Positions 56,775 to 64,000 of a stretch of DNA of 64,000 nt are shown here, one piece after another. The notes below the pieces were generated by a model. That model was not told the origin of the DNA. It made no database searches and was given only the letters and a program-made list of their open reading frames with translations. Source of the DNA: Comamonadaceae bacterium. GTDB lineage: Bacteria > Pseudomonadota > Gammaproteobacteria > Burkholderiales > Burkholderiaceae_C. The position numbers and the translations under genes were made by a program. The first letter of the stretch is position 1. The number at the start of each line of letters is the position of its first letter. The stretch lies in contig JAIXRJ010000017.1 of assembly GCA_027485235.1 (NCBI GenBank), forward strand, positions 1 through 64,000, written 5' to 3'.

Positions 56775-58136
56775 TCAGGATTTTGCGCCAGGGCCCCACG
56801 GCGTGAGTTTGACAGCGGCAACAGTGACCAGGCCGTAGAGCACCATGGCCCATGCGACCAAGGTGTAAAAGTGGCCGGCAGTGCCTTGGTGGAGCGACAG
56901 CCAATAGCCTGCACCTGCCACCAAAACCAGCCTCACCGTTCCGGCCAGCACAGGCCCGATGACTTGCCCAGCACCTTGGGAAGCGAAATACAGGGTCAGG
57001 CCAAGGCCAAAGAAGGGAAAGGCCGGGCCAGCGGTCACCAGGTATTGCCGTGCAAAGTCCAGAACCAGGGGGTCTTGCGTGAACAGCTTTGACCAAAGAT
57101 CAGGCGCCCAAGTGACCACTGCACCGATCACGCCCAGATTGAAGGCGGATACGCCGCCTGCCACCCAAGCCACGCGCCGTGCACGGGCCGGCTTGCCTGC
57201 CCCCATGGCCATGCCGACCATAGGCACTGAAGCCACACCAATGCCAAAGGCGATCGGGATCAAGAGAAATTCCAGCCGCTGGCCGATGCCGTAACCGGCC
57301 AGGGCCTCGGTGCCCAGTTGCGCCAGCATGCCGGTGAAAATCAAAATGGCCAGCACCGACTGCACCGGGGACAGGCAGGCGACAGCCCCCACCTTGAGGA
57401 TGTCGGCAAACATGTTGCGCTGCAACTTGAAGCCTCGCATTTGCAGGCTCAGCCGCCCCTGTCCACTCATCAGGTACCACAGAAAATACGCCACGCCCGC
57501 AGCCGTGGCGATGATGTGCCCCCAGGCCACGCCCACCATGCCCATGGCAGTCACCGGACCTGCGCCCAGAGACAACACGCCGCCCAGCACGATTTGCAAA
57601 ACGGCGGTGGCCACCAGTGCGACCGAGGGCACACGCATATTGCCGGTGCCGCGCACAACAGAGGCCAGGGTGTTGATCAACCAGACCAGCACTGCGCCGG
57701 CAAACAGCACCGTGGCGTAACGCACGGCCTCGTGCAACACGGTGTCCCGACCGCCCAGCAGGCTGTAAAAGCTGGGGCCCCAGATCAGGAAGATGGCGCT
57801 GTATAGCAGGCCCGCGCCCAAGCCGATCACCAAGGCGTGTTGCAGCAAGGTCTGGGCACGCGGCAAGTCTGAAGCACCCAAGGCGCGGCTGATGGACGCC
57901 GAAACGCCGCCGCCCATGGCGCCTGCAGACATCATCTGGGTGAGCATGGCAAATGGAAACACCAGTGCCATGGCCGCCAGCGGAGCGGTGCCCAGACGGC
58001 CCACATAGTAGGTCTCGGCAATGCCCACCAGCACCGTCATGACCATGGCCAGCACATTCGGGGCGGCCAGTCGCAGCAAGGTCGGCAGGATCGGGCCGTT
58101 CAGCATGCGCTGCAAATCGTGGTGGGGTGTACTCAT
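56775..58136 (-). CDS. MATE-family multidrug/organic cation exporter
   Basis: 453 residues, 12 hydrophobic helices in two similar halves. MATE features: NVLAMVMTVLVGIAETYYVG and GGVSASISRALGASD in the first, GIGVASVPMVGMAMGAGKPARA in the second. Exports drugs or metabolites with Na+ or H+. Confidence 0.9.
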   Translation of the reverse strand: MSTPHHDLQRMLNGPILPTLLRLAAPNVLAMVMTVLVGIAETYYVGRLGTAPLAAMALVFPFAMLTQMMSAGAMGGGVSASISRALGASDLPRAQTLLQHALVIGLGAGLLYSAIFLIWGPSFYSLLGGRDTVLHEAVRYATVLFAGAVLVWLINTLASVVRGTGNMRVPSVALVATAVLQIVLGGVLSLGAGPVTAMGMVGVAWGHIIATAAGVAYFLWYLMSGQGRLSLQMRGFKLQRNMFADILKVGAVACLSPVQSVLAILIFTGMLAQLGTEALAGYGIGQRLEFLLIPIAFGIGVASVPMVGMAMGAGKPARARRVAWVAGGVSAFNLGVIGAVVTWAPDLWSKLFTQDPLVLDFARQYLVTAGPAFPFFGLGLTLYFASQGAGQVIGPVLAGTVRLVLVAGAGYWLSLHQGTAGHFYTLVAWAMVLYGLVTVAAVKLTPWGPGAKS

Positions 58137-58175
58137 GAATGCATCTTGTCAGCTGACACCGCCAAAGCGGTGAGC

Positions 58176-58517
58176 TTAGGTGACAGGGTCTTGTGCTTGC
58201 GGGCTTTGCTGCAATGGGGGCATCGGCCAGTTCAGCAGCTCGGCCAAGCGGCAGACGACCCAGCGTGCCTCCAGCGCAGAGACCACCGAGGGTTCGGCCA
58301 GCAGACCTTGTTCACATTGCTGCAGCACCAGTTCTTCGGTGATGCCCAGTGTGAACTGCAGGGTGGCCGCTTGCTCGGTCAGCAAGTTGGCCAGGTCCTC
58401 ACACAGCTCGTAGCGCTCGGCCATCTCGCCTTGGCCGATGCTGGGCTTGATTTTGCCGAGCGGCACGTACAGCGCCATGAAGCTCTGGGGCCAATAGATC
58501 TGGTTGCCGTCGCTCAT
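58176..58517 (-). CDS. Conserved hypothetical protein
   Basis: 113 residues from ATG 58517 (MSDGNQIYWPQSFMALYVPLG). No signal, membrane segment or known motif; mostly helical (YELCEDLANLLTEQAATLQF). It follows the small zinc-ribbon gene by seven bases and is probably co-translated. It resembles an uncharacterised protein seen in Burkholderiales; no function proposed. Confidence 0.6.
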   Translation of the reverse strand: MSDGNQIYWPQSFMALYVPLGKIKPSIGQGEMAERYELCEDLANLLTEQAATLQFTLGITEELVLQQCEQGLLAEPSVVSALEARWVVCRLAELLNWPMPPLQQSPQAQDPVT

Positions 58518-58524
58518 GCCTGCA

Positions 58525-58695
58525 TCAGTCTTTGGGGACGAATTCGGTTTTCCGCTGCAGGGGGCCACGGCCGTCGATCTGGCCATCTTTGGGCTGGCCA
58601 TCGATGGGCTGGGCGCAACTGAGGCAGATCAGCGGCTGTCCCGCTTGACAGTTGCGTTCATGGTGGCATTGAGGGCAGGGGGGCAAATCGCGCAT
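58525..58695 (-). CDS. Small zinc-ribbon-like protein, 56 residues
   Basis: From ATG 58695 the frame reads MRDLPPCPQCHHERNCQAGQ then LICLSCAQPIDG and stops at TGA 58525. The pairs CPQC and CLSC form a probable zinc ribbon. The stop is seven bases before the next start, and both genes share strand. It is too short for most gene finders but coding-like in composition. Confidence 0.65.
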   Translation of the reverse strand: MRDLPPCPQCHHERNCQAGQPLICLSCAQPIDGQPKDGQIDGRGPLQRKTEFVPKD

Positions 58696-58737
58696 GGGGT
58701 TCCTTCGGGCTGGAGGTTACCCCATGCGGCATGGGAT

Positions 58738-59559
58738 TCAGCCGTGGGGCGTGGCTTTCACAAACGCGCCGCCTTGGAAAATGGCGGCTGGGTCCTGGCT
58801 GTCGATGCTTTGTTGGCGTGCTTCCACGGCAGGACGGAACACGTCGGACGAATCCAAAGGGCGGTAGCCGATGTGTTTGGCATGGGTGTTGTCCCACCAG
58901 GTGGTTTGGTTGTCCGACATGCCGTAAACGATGCTGTGGCCCACGATGGGGGCAGTCAGGGCTGCCACGACCAAGCGCTCCAGGTCGTCGAAGCTCAGCC
59001 AGGTGGCCAGCATGCGGCGGTCTTTGGGCTCGGCATAGGAGGAGCCAATGCGCAGGCTCACGGTCTCGATGCCCCAGCGGTCCCAATACAGCTGGGCCAG
59101 GTCTTCGCCAAAGGCTTTGGACAGGCCGTAAAAGCCGTCGGGTTTGGGTGGCATGCGGGTGTTGACGACATCGTCTTGGCGGTAAAACCCGGTCACATGG
59201 TTGGAGCTGGCGAACACGATGCGCTTGACGCCTTGCAGGCGTGCGGCTTCATACAGGTTGACCATGCCCACGATGTTGCCCGCCAAGATGGGGTCCCAAG
59301 GCTGTTCGGTTGAGACGCCGCCCATGTGCACCACGGCGCTGACACCGTCGAGCAGGGCCATCATCTGGTCTTTGTCTTCGAGGGAGGCGAGTTGGACTTC
59401 CTCTCCGGCCGTTGCAGGGGGCAAGTCGCGGCGGTGGCTCACGCGCAGCACATCACAATAGGCTTTCAGGCGAGGGCGCAACACTTGCCCCAGATTGCCG
59501 CCCGCGCCCGTGAGCAGCAAGCGAGGGAAACGAATGGTCGAGGCGGGGTTGGTCAGCAT
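58738..59559 (-). CDS. udh: Uronate dehydrogenase
   Basis: Start at ATG 59559 (MLTNPASTIRFPRLLLTGAG), 273 residues. NAD loop TGAGGNLGQVL, AVVHMGGVSTEQPW, RIVFASSNHVTGFY, catalytic YGLSKAFGEDL and RIGSSYAEPKDRRML, all typical of bacterial uronate dehydrogenases. Oxidises galacturonate or glucuronate to the aldarolactone. Last gene of the hexuronate operon, 14 bp after the aldolase gene. Confidence 0.88.
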   Translation of the reverse strand: MLTNPASTIRFPRLLLTGAGGNLGQVLRPRLKAYCDVLRVSHRRDLPPATAGEEVQLASLEDKDQMMALLDGVSAVVHMGGVSTEQPWDPILAGNIVGMVNLYEAARLQGVKRIVFASSNHVTGFYRQDDVVNTRMPPKPDGFYGLSKAFGEDLAQLYWDRWGIETVSLRIGSSYAEPKDRRMLATWLSFDDLERLVVAALTAPIVGHSIVYGMSDNQTTWWDNTHAKHIGYRPLDSSDVFRPAVEARQQSIDSQDPAAIFQGGAFVKATPHG

Positions 59560-59573
59560 GTCTTGTCCAGAGT

Positions 59574-60338
59574 TCAGGATTTGAAACGGCCAGCCAAGGC
59601 GGTGGCGCTGTCGCGCAGCACGTTTTGGTCGGCGCCCACGGCCACAAAGAGGCAACCTTGCTCCACATAGTGCTTGGCCAGCGCTTCGTCACCCGTGAGG
59701 ATGCCCGCCGCTTTGCCACAGGCCTTGATGCGGGCAATGGACTCGTCAATGACTTTCAGCACATCGGGGTGCTTGGGGTTGCCCAGGTGGCCCAGCGCCG
59801 CCGACAAATCGCCGGGGCCGATGAACACGCCGTCCACACCGTCCACATTGGCAATGGCTTCGATGTTTTGCAGGCCCAGCACGGTTTCGACTTGCAGCAA
59901 CATGCAAATTTCTTCACTGCTGTGCTGTGCGTAGCCCTTGACGCGGCCGTAGTGGCTGGCGCGGGGCGCACCGGCATAGCCGCGCACACCGTGAGGCGGG
60001 TAGCGGGTGTAAGACACCGCTTGACGCGCTTCTTCTTCGGTTTGGATGTAGGGCACCAGCAGGCTTTGCACGCCCACATCGAGCAGGCGCTTGAAGGTCA
60101 CCATGTCGTTCCACGGTGGGCGCACGATGGGCGTGGTGGGGCTGCCCTTCATGGCTTGCAATTGCGCCACGATTTCCGTCAGGTCGTTGGGCGAGTGCTC
60201 CATGTCCAGCAGCAGCCAGTCAAAGCCGCAGTGCGCCAGGATCTCGGTGCTGATGTTGCTGCACAGGTGCGACCACAGACCGATCTGCTTTTGGCCTGAT
60301 TGGATCGCGTGTTTGAAATGGTTGATGGGCATGTCCAT
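59574..60338 (-). CDS. HpcH/HpaI-family 2-keto-3-deoxy-acid aldolase (GarL-like)
   Basis: 254 residues. HpaI fold: GFDWLLLDMEHSPNDL, MLLQVETVLGLQNIEAIANV (metal Glu) and VFIGPGDLSAALGH. In this operon it should cleave 5-keto-4-deoxy-D-glucarate to pyruvate and tartronate semialdehyde. Confidence 0.88.
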   Translation of the reverse strand: MDMPINHFKHAIQSGQKQIGLWSHLCSNISTEILAHCGFDWLLLDMEHSPNDLTEIVAQLQAMKGSPTTPIVRPPWNDMVTFKRLLDVGVQSLLVPYIQTEEEARQAVSYTRYPPHGVRGYAGAPRASHYGRVKGYAQHSSEEICMLLQVETVLGLQNIEAIANVDGVDGVFIGPGDLSAALGHLGNPKHPDVLKVIDESIARIKACGKAAGILTGDEALAKHYVEQGCLFVAVGADQNVLRDSATALAGRFKS

Positions 60339-60348
60339 GGTGTGTTCC

Positions 60349-61242
60349 TCAGACGGTTGGCGTGGGGCTGATCTGGAAGTTGGCGGCGATCTCGAGGGCG
60401 CGCACGATGCCCGAGTGGTCCCAGCCTGCGCCGCCGTTGGCCACGCAGCTGCTCATCAGCTGCTGGGTGCTGGCGGTGTTGGGCAGGCTCAGGCCCATGG
60501 CCTTGGCGCCTTCGAGCGCCAGGTTCAGGTCTTTCTGGTGCAACTCGATGCGGAAACCCGGGTTGAAAGTGCGCTTGATCATGCGCTCGCCATGCAGCTC
60601 CAGAATGCGGCTGGTGGCCAAGCCGCCCATCAGGGCTTGGCGCACTTTGGCCGGGTCGGCCCCGGCCTTGGCGGCAAACAGCAGCGCTTCGCCCACGGCC
60701 TCGATGTTGAGCGCCACGATGATCTGGTTGGCCACCTTGCAGGTCTGGCCACTGCCGTTGTCGCCGATCAAGGTGATGTTCTTGCCCATCAGCGCAAACA
60801 GGGGTTGCACTTTGTGGAAGGTGGCTTCCGAGCCGCCGACCATGATGGTCAGGCTGGCCGCTTTGGCACCCACTTCGCCGCCCGAGACGGGCGCGTCCAG
60901 GTAATCGCAGCCCAGGGCATTGATCTTGGCTGCGAACTCCTTGGTGGCGATGGGCGAGATGGAGCTCATGTCCACCACGGTCTTGCCTGCACTGAGACCT
61001 TGTGCAACACCCTTGTCGCCAAACAGCACATCGGCCACATGCGGGGTGTCGGGCACCATGGTGAAAATGGTGTCGGCTTTTTGCGCGACCTCTGCAGGGC
61101 TGGCGCAGGCTTTTGCCCCTTGAGCGATCACGCCCGCAGGCACGCCGCTGCGCGAAAAGGCAAAAACCTCGTGGCCACCGGCCAGCAAATGTCCGGCCAT
61201 GGGTGCACCCATGATGCCCAAGCCAATGAATCCGAGTTTCAT
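60349..61242 (-). CDS. garR: 2-hydroxy-3-oxopropionate (tartronate semialdehyde) reductase
   Basis: 297 residues. Beta-hydroxyacid dehydrogenase: NAD loop GFIGLGIMGAPMAGHLL, DAPVSGGEVGAKAASLTIMV (substrate site) and catalytic Lys in QTCKVANQIIVALNIEAVGEAL. Reduces tartronate semialdehyde to glycerate, the step after the aldolase. Confidence 0.9.
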   Translation of the reverse strand: MKLGFIGLGIMGAPMAGHLLAGGHEVFAFSRSGVPAGVIAQGAKACASPAEVAQKADTIFTMVPDTPHVADVLFGDKGVAQGLSAGKTVVDMSSISPIATKEFAAKINALGCDYLDAPVSGGEVGAKAASLTIMVGGSEATFHKVQPLFALMGKNITLIGDNGSGQTCKVANQIIVALNIEAVGEALLFAAKAGADPAKVRQALMGGLATSRILELHGERMIKRTFNPGFRIELHQKDLNLALEGAKAMGLSLPNTASTQQLMSSCVANGGAGWDHSGIVRALEIAANFQISPTPTV

Positions 61243-61273
61243 GTATTTCCTTTTAGGTGAATGGCCTGCGTGC

Positions 61274-62611
61274 TCAGCGCACCATGCAAGGCGCCTTGTT
61301 GTTGAACTTCCAGCCGGGGATCAGGTACTGCATGGCGATGGCGTCATCGCGCGCGCCCAAGCCGTGCTGTTGGTAAAGCTGGTTGGCTTTCATCACCGCG
61401 TCCATGTCCACCTCGATGCCCAAGCCGGGTTTGGCGGGCACATCGACGTAGCCGTCTTTGATTTGCAGCGGGTCTTGGGTGAGGAACTGGCCGTCTTGCC
61501 AGATCCAGTGGGTGTCAATGGCGGTGACTTTGCCGGGGGCCGCTGCCGCACATTGGGTGAACATGGCCAAAGAAATGTCGAAGTGGTTGTTGGAGTGCGA
61601 ACCCCAGGTCAGGTCGTACATCTGGCACAGCTGCGCCACGCGCACCGAGCCTTGCAGCGTCCAGAAGTGCGGGTCGGCCAGCGGGATGTCGACCGACTGC
61701 AGTTGGATGCTGTGGGCCATTTCGCGCCAGTCGGTGGCCACCATGTTGGTGGCGGTCAGCAAGCCTGTGGCGCGGCGGAATTCGGCCATGACCTCGCGGC
61801 CCGAGAACACGCCTTCTGCGCCGCAGGGATCTTCGGCATAGGCCATGGTGCTGCGGTGATCGCGCAACAAACGAATCGCGTCTTTGAGCAGCCAGCCGCC
61901 GTTCGGGTCGAGCGTGATGCGGGCCTTGGGGAAGCGCTCGTGCAGGGCGACCACGGCTTCGACTTCTTCCTCGCCGCGCAGCACGCCGCCCTTGAGTTTG
62001 AAGTCCTGAAAGCCGTAGCGGGCTTGTGCCGCTTCGGCCAGGCGCACCACGGCGTCGGCGGTCATGGCTTTTTCGTGGCGCAGGCGCAGCCAGTCGTCGG
62101 CCTGATCGGGCTCGCTCTTGTACGCCAGGTCGGATTGCTGGCGGTCGCCCACATAAAACAAGTAGCCCAGCATTTGCACACGGCTGCGCTGTTGGCCTTC
62201 GCCCAGCAGAGCGCACACAGGCACATTCAGGTGTTGGCCCAGCAGGTCGAGCAGGGCGCTTTCCACGGCGGTGACGGCGTGGATGGTCGTGCGCAGGTCA
62301 AAGGTTTGTTGGCCCCGGCCACCGCTGTCGCGGTCGGCAAACTGCTGGCGCATGGCGCTGAGCACGCGGTTGTACTGGCCAATGGGCAGGCCTTCGACCA
62401 GGGGGCGGGCGTCTTCCAGGGTTTGGCGGATTTTTTCGCCACCGGGCACTTCGCCCAGGCCGGTGTGGCCCGACGAGTCGGTCAGGATGACGATGTTGCG
62501 GGTGAAGAAGGGGCCGTGGGCACCGCTGAGGTTCATCAGCATGTCGTCGTGGCCCGCTACAGGGATCACCTGCATGCGCGTGACAACAGGGGTGGGGGGG
62601 GGCTGAGACAT
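61274..62611 (-). CDS. gudD: Glucarate dehydratase
   Basis: Start placed at ATG 62611 ([20 protein letters not shown]), 445 residues. Enolase-superfamily: catalytic KLKGG in [20 protein letters not shown], metal ligands in ITLDPNGGW and [10 protein letters not shown], then NMVATDW and [16 protein letters not shown] (His). Dehydrates D-glucarate to 5-keto-4-deoxy-D-glucarate. An upstream ATG at 62641 lies within an operator-like half site, which argues against it as the start. Confidence 0.92.
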   Translation of the reverse strand: MSQPPPTPVVTRMQVIPVAGHDDMLMNLSGAHGPFFTRNIVILTDSSGHTGLGEVPGGEKIRQTLEDARPLVEGLPIGQYNRVLSAMRQQFADRDSGGRGQQTFDLRTTIHAVTAVESALLDLLGQHLNVPVCALLGEGQQRSRVQMLGYLFYVGDRQQSDLAYKSEPDQADDWLRLRHEKAMTADAVVRLAEAAQARYGFQDFKLKGGVLRGEEEVEAVVALHERFPKARITLDPNGGWLLKDAIRLLRDHRSTMAYAEDPCGAEGVFSGREVMAEFRRATGLLTATNMVATDWREMAHSIQLQSVDIPLADPHFWTLQGSVRVAQLCQMYDLTWGSHSNNHFDISLAMFTQCAAAAPGKVTAIDTHWIWQDGQFLTQDPLQIKDGYVDVPAKPGLGIEVDMDAVMKANQLYQQHGLGARDDAIAMQYLIPGWKFNNKAPCMVR

Positions 62612-62637
62612 GGGTGAATTGGCTGTTGATTTGACAG

Positions 62638-62648
62638 ACATCGTACAA
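62638..62648. promoter_or_regulatory. Partial operator upstream of gudD
   Basis: Minus strand TTGTACGATGT keeps one intact arm of the TTGTACGACAA palindrome found at 63476-63486. It would let the same GntR protein control the gudD operon. Confidence 0.5.
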
Positions 62649-62693
62649 CTCAAACCCGCATTGGGTGATGCGTGTTAACCCTTGGCGCGGGTG

Positions 62694-63428
62694 TCAGTGG
62701 TGACTCGAAGCGCCTTTTTTGTGTCGGTCGCGGCTGTTGGACAGGTGGGTGCGCATGGCGGCGCGGGCCGATTCGGCGTCTTGTGCGGCAATCGCATTCA
62801 AGATGTTTTCATGCTCCTGGTGCACCCGCCGCAAATAGGCCAACCGGGTCGCATCGACAACGGGGGCGGACTCGAGTCGGGCGCGCGGGATGGACTGCGC
62901 CCCGAGCGAATTCATCATGTCGGCGAAGTGGTTGTTTTGCGTGGCGCGGGCGATTTCGTGGTGAAACTGAAAGTCGGCGGCAATGGCATCGCGGCCTTCT
63001 TCGATGGCCCCAGAAAACGCGTTCATGGCATCTTGCATCACGCTCAAATTGGCTTCGGTGCGGCGCACAGCGGCCAGTGCTGAGGCTTCGGTCTCGATGC
63101 TGATGCGCAATTCGAGCAGGGCGATCACATCGTGCAGGGTACTCAGCTGGCTGGGGTTGATGCGAAAAGACGGAGACTCCGATGGCGTCAGTACAAAGGT
63201 GCCGATGCCGTGCCGCGTCTCGACCAGGCCGGCTGCTTGCAGCTTGGAAATCGCTTCTCGCACCACCGTGCGGCTCACGCCAAAGCGTTCCATGATGGCT
63301 GCTTCGGTCGGCAGTTTTTGGCCGCTGCTCAGGGTGCCGTTTTGGATTTGAGCGCTCAGCTGATCGACCAATTCATAGGTCAGGCTGCGTGATTTGCGTT
63401 TTTCTGGATCGGCTTGCGGGGTCTTCAT
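62694..63428 (-). CDS. GntR/FadR-family transcriptional regulator of hexuronate genes
   Basis: Start chosen at ATG 63428, 244 residues. N-terminal winged helix (QKLPTEAAIMERFGVSRTVV, REAISKLQAAGLVETRHGIG), then a helical FCD ligand domain (VIALLELRISIETEASALAA, FHHEIARATQNNHF). Located between gudD and the divergent lactonase gene, so it is the likely glucarate/uronate-responsive repressor. Confidence 0.88.
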   Translation of the reverse strand: MKTPQADPEKRKSRSLTYELVDQLSAQIQNGTLSSGQKLPTEAAIMERFGVSRTVVREAISKLQAAGLVETRHGIGTFVLTPSESPSFRINPSQLSTLHDVIALLELRISIETEASALAAVRRTEANLSVMQDAMNAFSGAIEEGRDAIAADFQFHHEIARATQNNHFADMMNSLGAQSIPRARLESAPVVDATRLAYLRRVHQEHENILNAIAAQDAESARAAMRTHLSNSRDRHKKGASSHH

Positions 63429-63475
63429 CGGGTAAATACGCATTCCAGTTTGGACGGAGGGCTTTCACAATTAAC

Positions 63476-63486
63476 TTGTACGACAA
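63476..63486. promoter_or_regulatory. GntR operator TTGTACGACAA
   Basis: Perfect 4-bp inverted repeat TTGT-ACG-ACAA, the shape bound by FadR-type GntR proteins, in the 119-bp divergent region between the regulator and the lactonase. Confidence 0.7.
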
Positions 63487-63547
63487 CTGATCACATCAGG
63501 CATTTGGCCGAATGTAGCAGAACACCGCAGACCATGGCCACTTTTTC

Positions 63548-64000
63548 ATGAACGCATACCGAACCATTGCAGACACCTCCGACCGCGTGGGCGAATCCCC
63601 TGTTTGGGATGTGCGCGCCCAGCGTTTGTGGTGGGTGGACATCGAGGGCGCCTGCATCCGCAGCACCGTTTTGGGCGCCGCCGATGCTGTGCAGTCCTGG
63701 CACATGCCTGAGCGCGTAGGCTGCATCGCGCTCACGGCGGTGCAGGGTCAATTGATCGCCGCCATGGAAACCGGTATCGCCAACGTCACCCTGCAAGAAG
63801 GCGGGCAAGTGGGCATCGATTGGCTGGCCCACATCCAACATCCTGCCCCCGGCATGCGCTTCAACGATGGGCGATGCGACGCCAGTGGCCGCCTGTGGGT
63901 GGGCACCATGGTGATGGACATGTCTTTGGCTTGCGACTTGGGCGGTCTGTATTGCTTGGATGAGCGGGGCCTGACGGGTCCGCACGTCACCGGTTTGCTC
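63548..64000 (+). CDS. SMP-30/gluconolactonase-family lactonase, 3' end outside window
   Basis: 151 codons to the window edge. SMP-30 beta-propeller: RVGESPVWDVRAQRLWWVDIEG (metal Glu), PGMRFNDGRCDASGRLWVGTM (metal Asn) . Opens sugar-acid lactones, here probably the lactone made by uronate dehydrogenase. Divergent from the GntR gene. Confidence 0.9.
   Translation, partial: MNAYRTIADTSDRVGESPVWDVRAQRLWWVDIEGACIRSTVLGAADAVQSWHMPERVGCIALTAVQGQLIAAMETGIANVTLQEGGQVGIDWLAHIQHPAPGMRFNDGRCDASGRLWVGTMVMDMSLACDLGGLYCLDERGLTGPHVTGLL

Overview
The window reads as chromosome of a betaproteobacterium of the order Burkholderiales, most likely a freshwater Comamonadaceae. This is inferred from the high-GC core, the paired cyanophycin synthetases with their ABC transporter and DUF1854 partner, the TRAP transporter, and the grpE-dnaK-dnaJ and etfBA layouts. 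There is no rRNA marker, so genus is open.

Layout. (1) 1-4.6 kb: the end of a holdfast-anchor-like operon (HfaA-like secreted protein, then an HfaB/CsgG-family lipoprotein ending in a hexapeptide repeat), a GT4 glycosyltransferase and GDP-mannose 4,6-dehydratase. (2) 4.6-23.3 kb: an accessory region of lower and uneven GC. It holds broken insertion sequences, truncated genes and odd multidomain proteins: a GT15-like/FkbM/discoidin fusion, a caspase-like peptidase, an FkbM methyltransferase, a cyanophycin-synthetase-like ATP-grasp protein, a class C beta-lactamase-like hydrolase, and a periplasmic-binding-protein/beta-sandwich/MscS fusion. These genes are separated by diverged copies, all in one orientation, of a single segment: the 3' end of mltB plus a small TIGR02450-like gene. 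The intact mltB sits at the right edge. (3) 24.5-36.6 kb: HDAC-like hydrolase, enoyl-CoA hydratase, MscS channel, TRAP transporter, etfBA, acyl-CoA dehydrogenase, nitronate monooxygenase and acyltransferase. (4) 36.7-44.4 kb: cyanophycin locus (cphA, a cphA paralogue with a degenerate P-loop, ABC transporter, DUF1854). (5) 44.5-48.8 kb: grpE-dnaK-dnaJ with two well-matched sigma-32 promoters, and an FKBP. (6) 48.8-56.7 kb: a set resembling CoA-dependent beta-oxidative deacetylation of hydroxycinnamates (CoA ligase, hydratase, SDR, thioesterase, MarR, amidohydrolase). (7) 56.8-64 kb: MATE exporter, a small zinc-ribbon gene, and a complete oxidative hexuronate/glucarate pathway (uronate dehydrogenase, lactonase, glucarate dehydratase, HpaI-type aldolase, tartronate semialdehyde reductase) under a GntR/FadR regulator with a visible palindromic operator.

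The most unusual feature is the repeat-delimited cargo array downstream of mltB. Every repeat copy of the small TIGR02450-like gene is broken by its own lesion. At least two cargo genes (the caspase and the ATP-grasp protein) end inside repeat sequence read in another frame. This points to repeated capture or rearrangement at one chromosomal site without a visible integrase.
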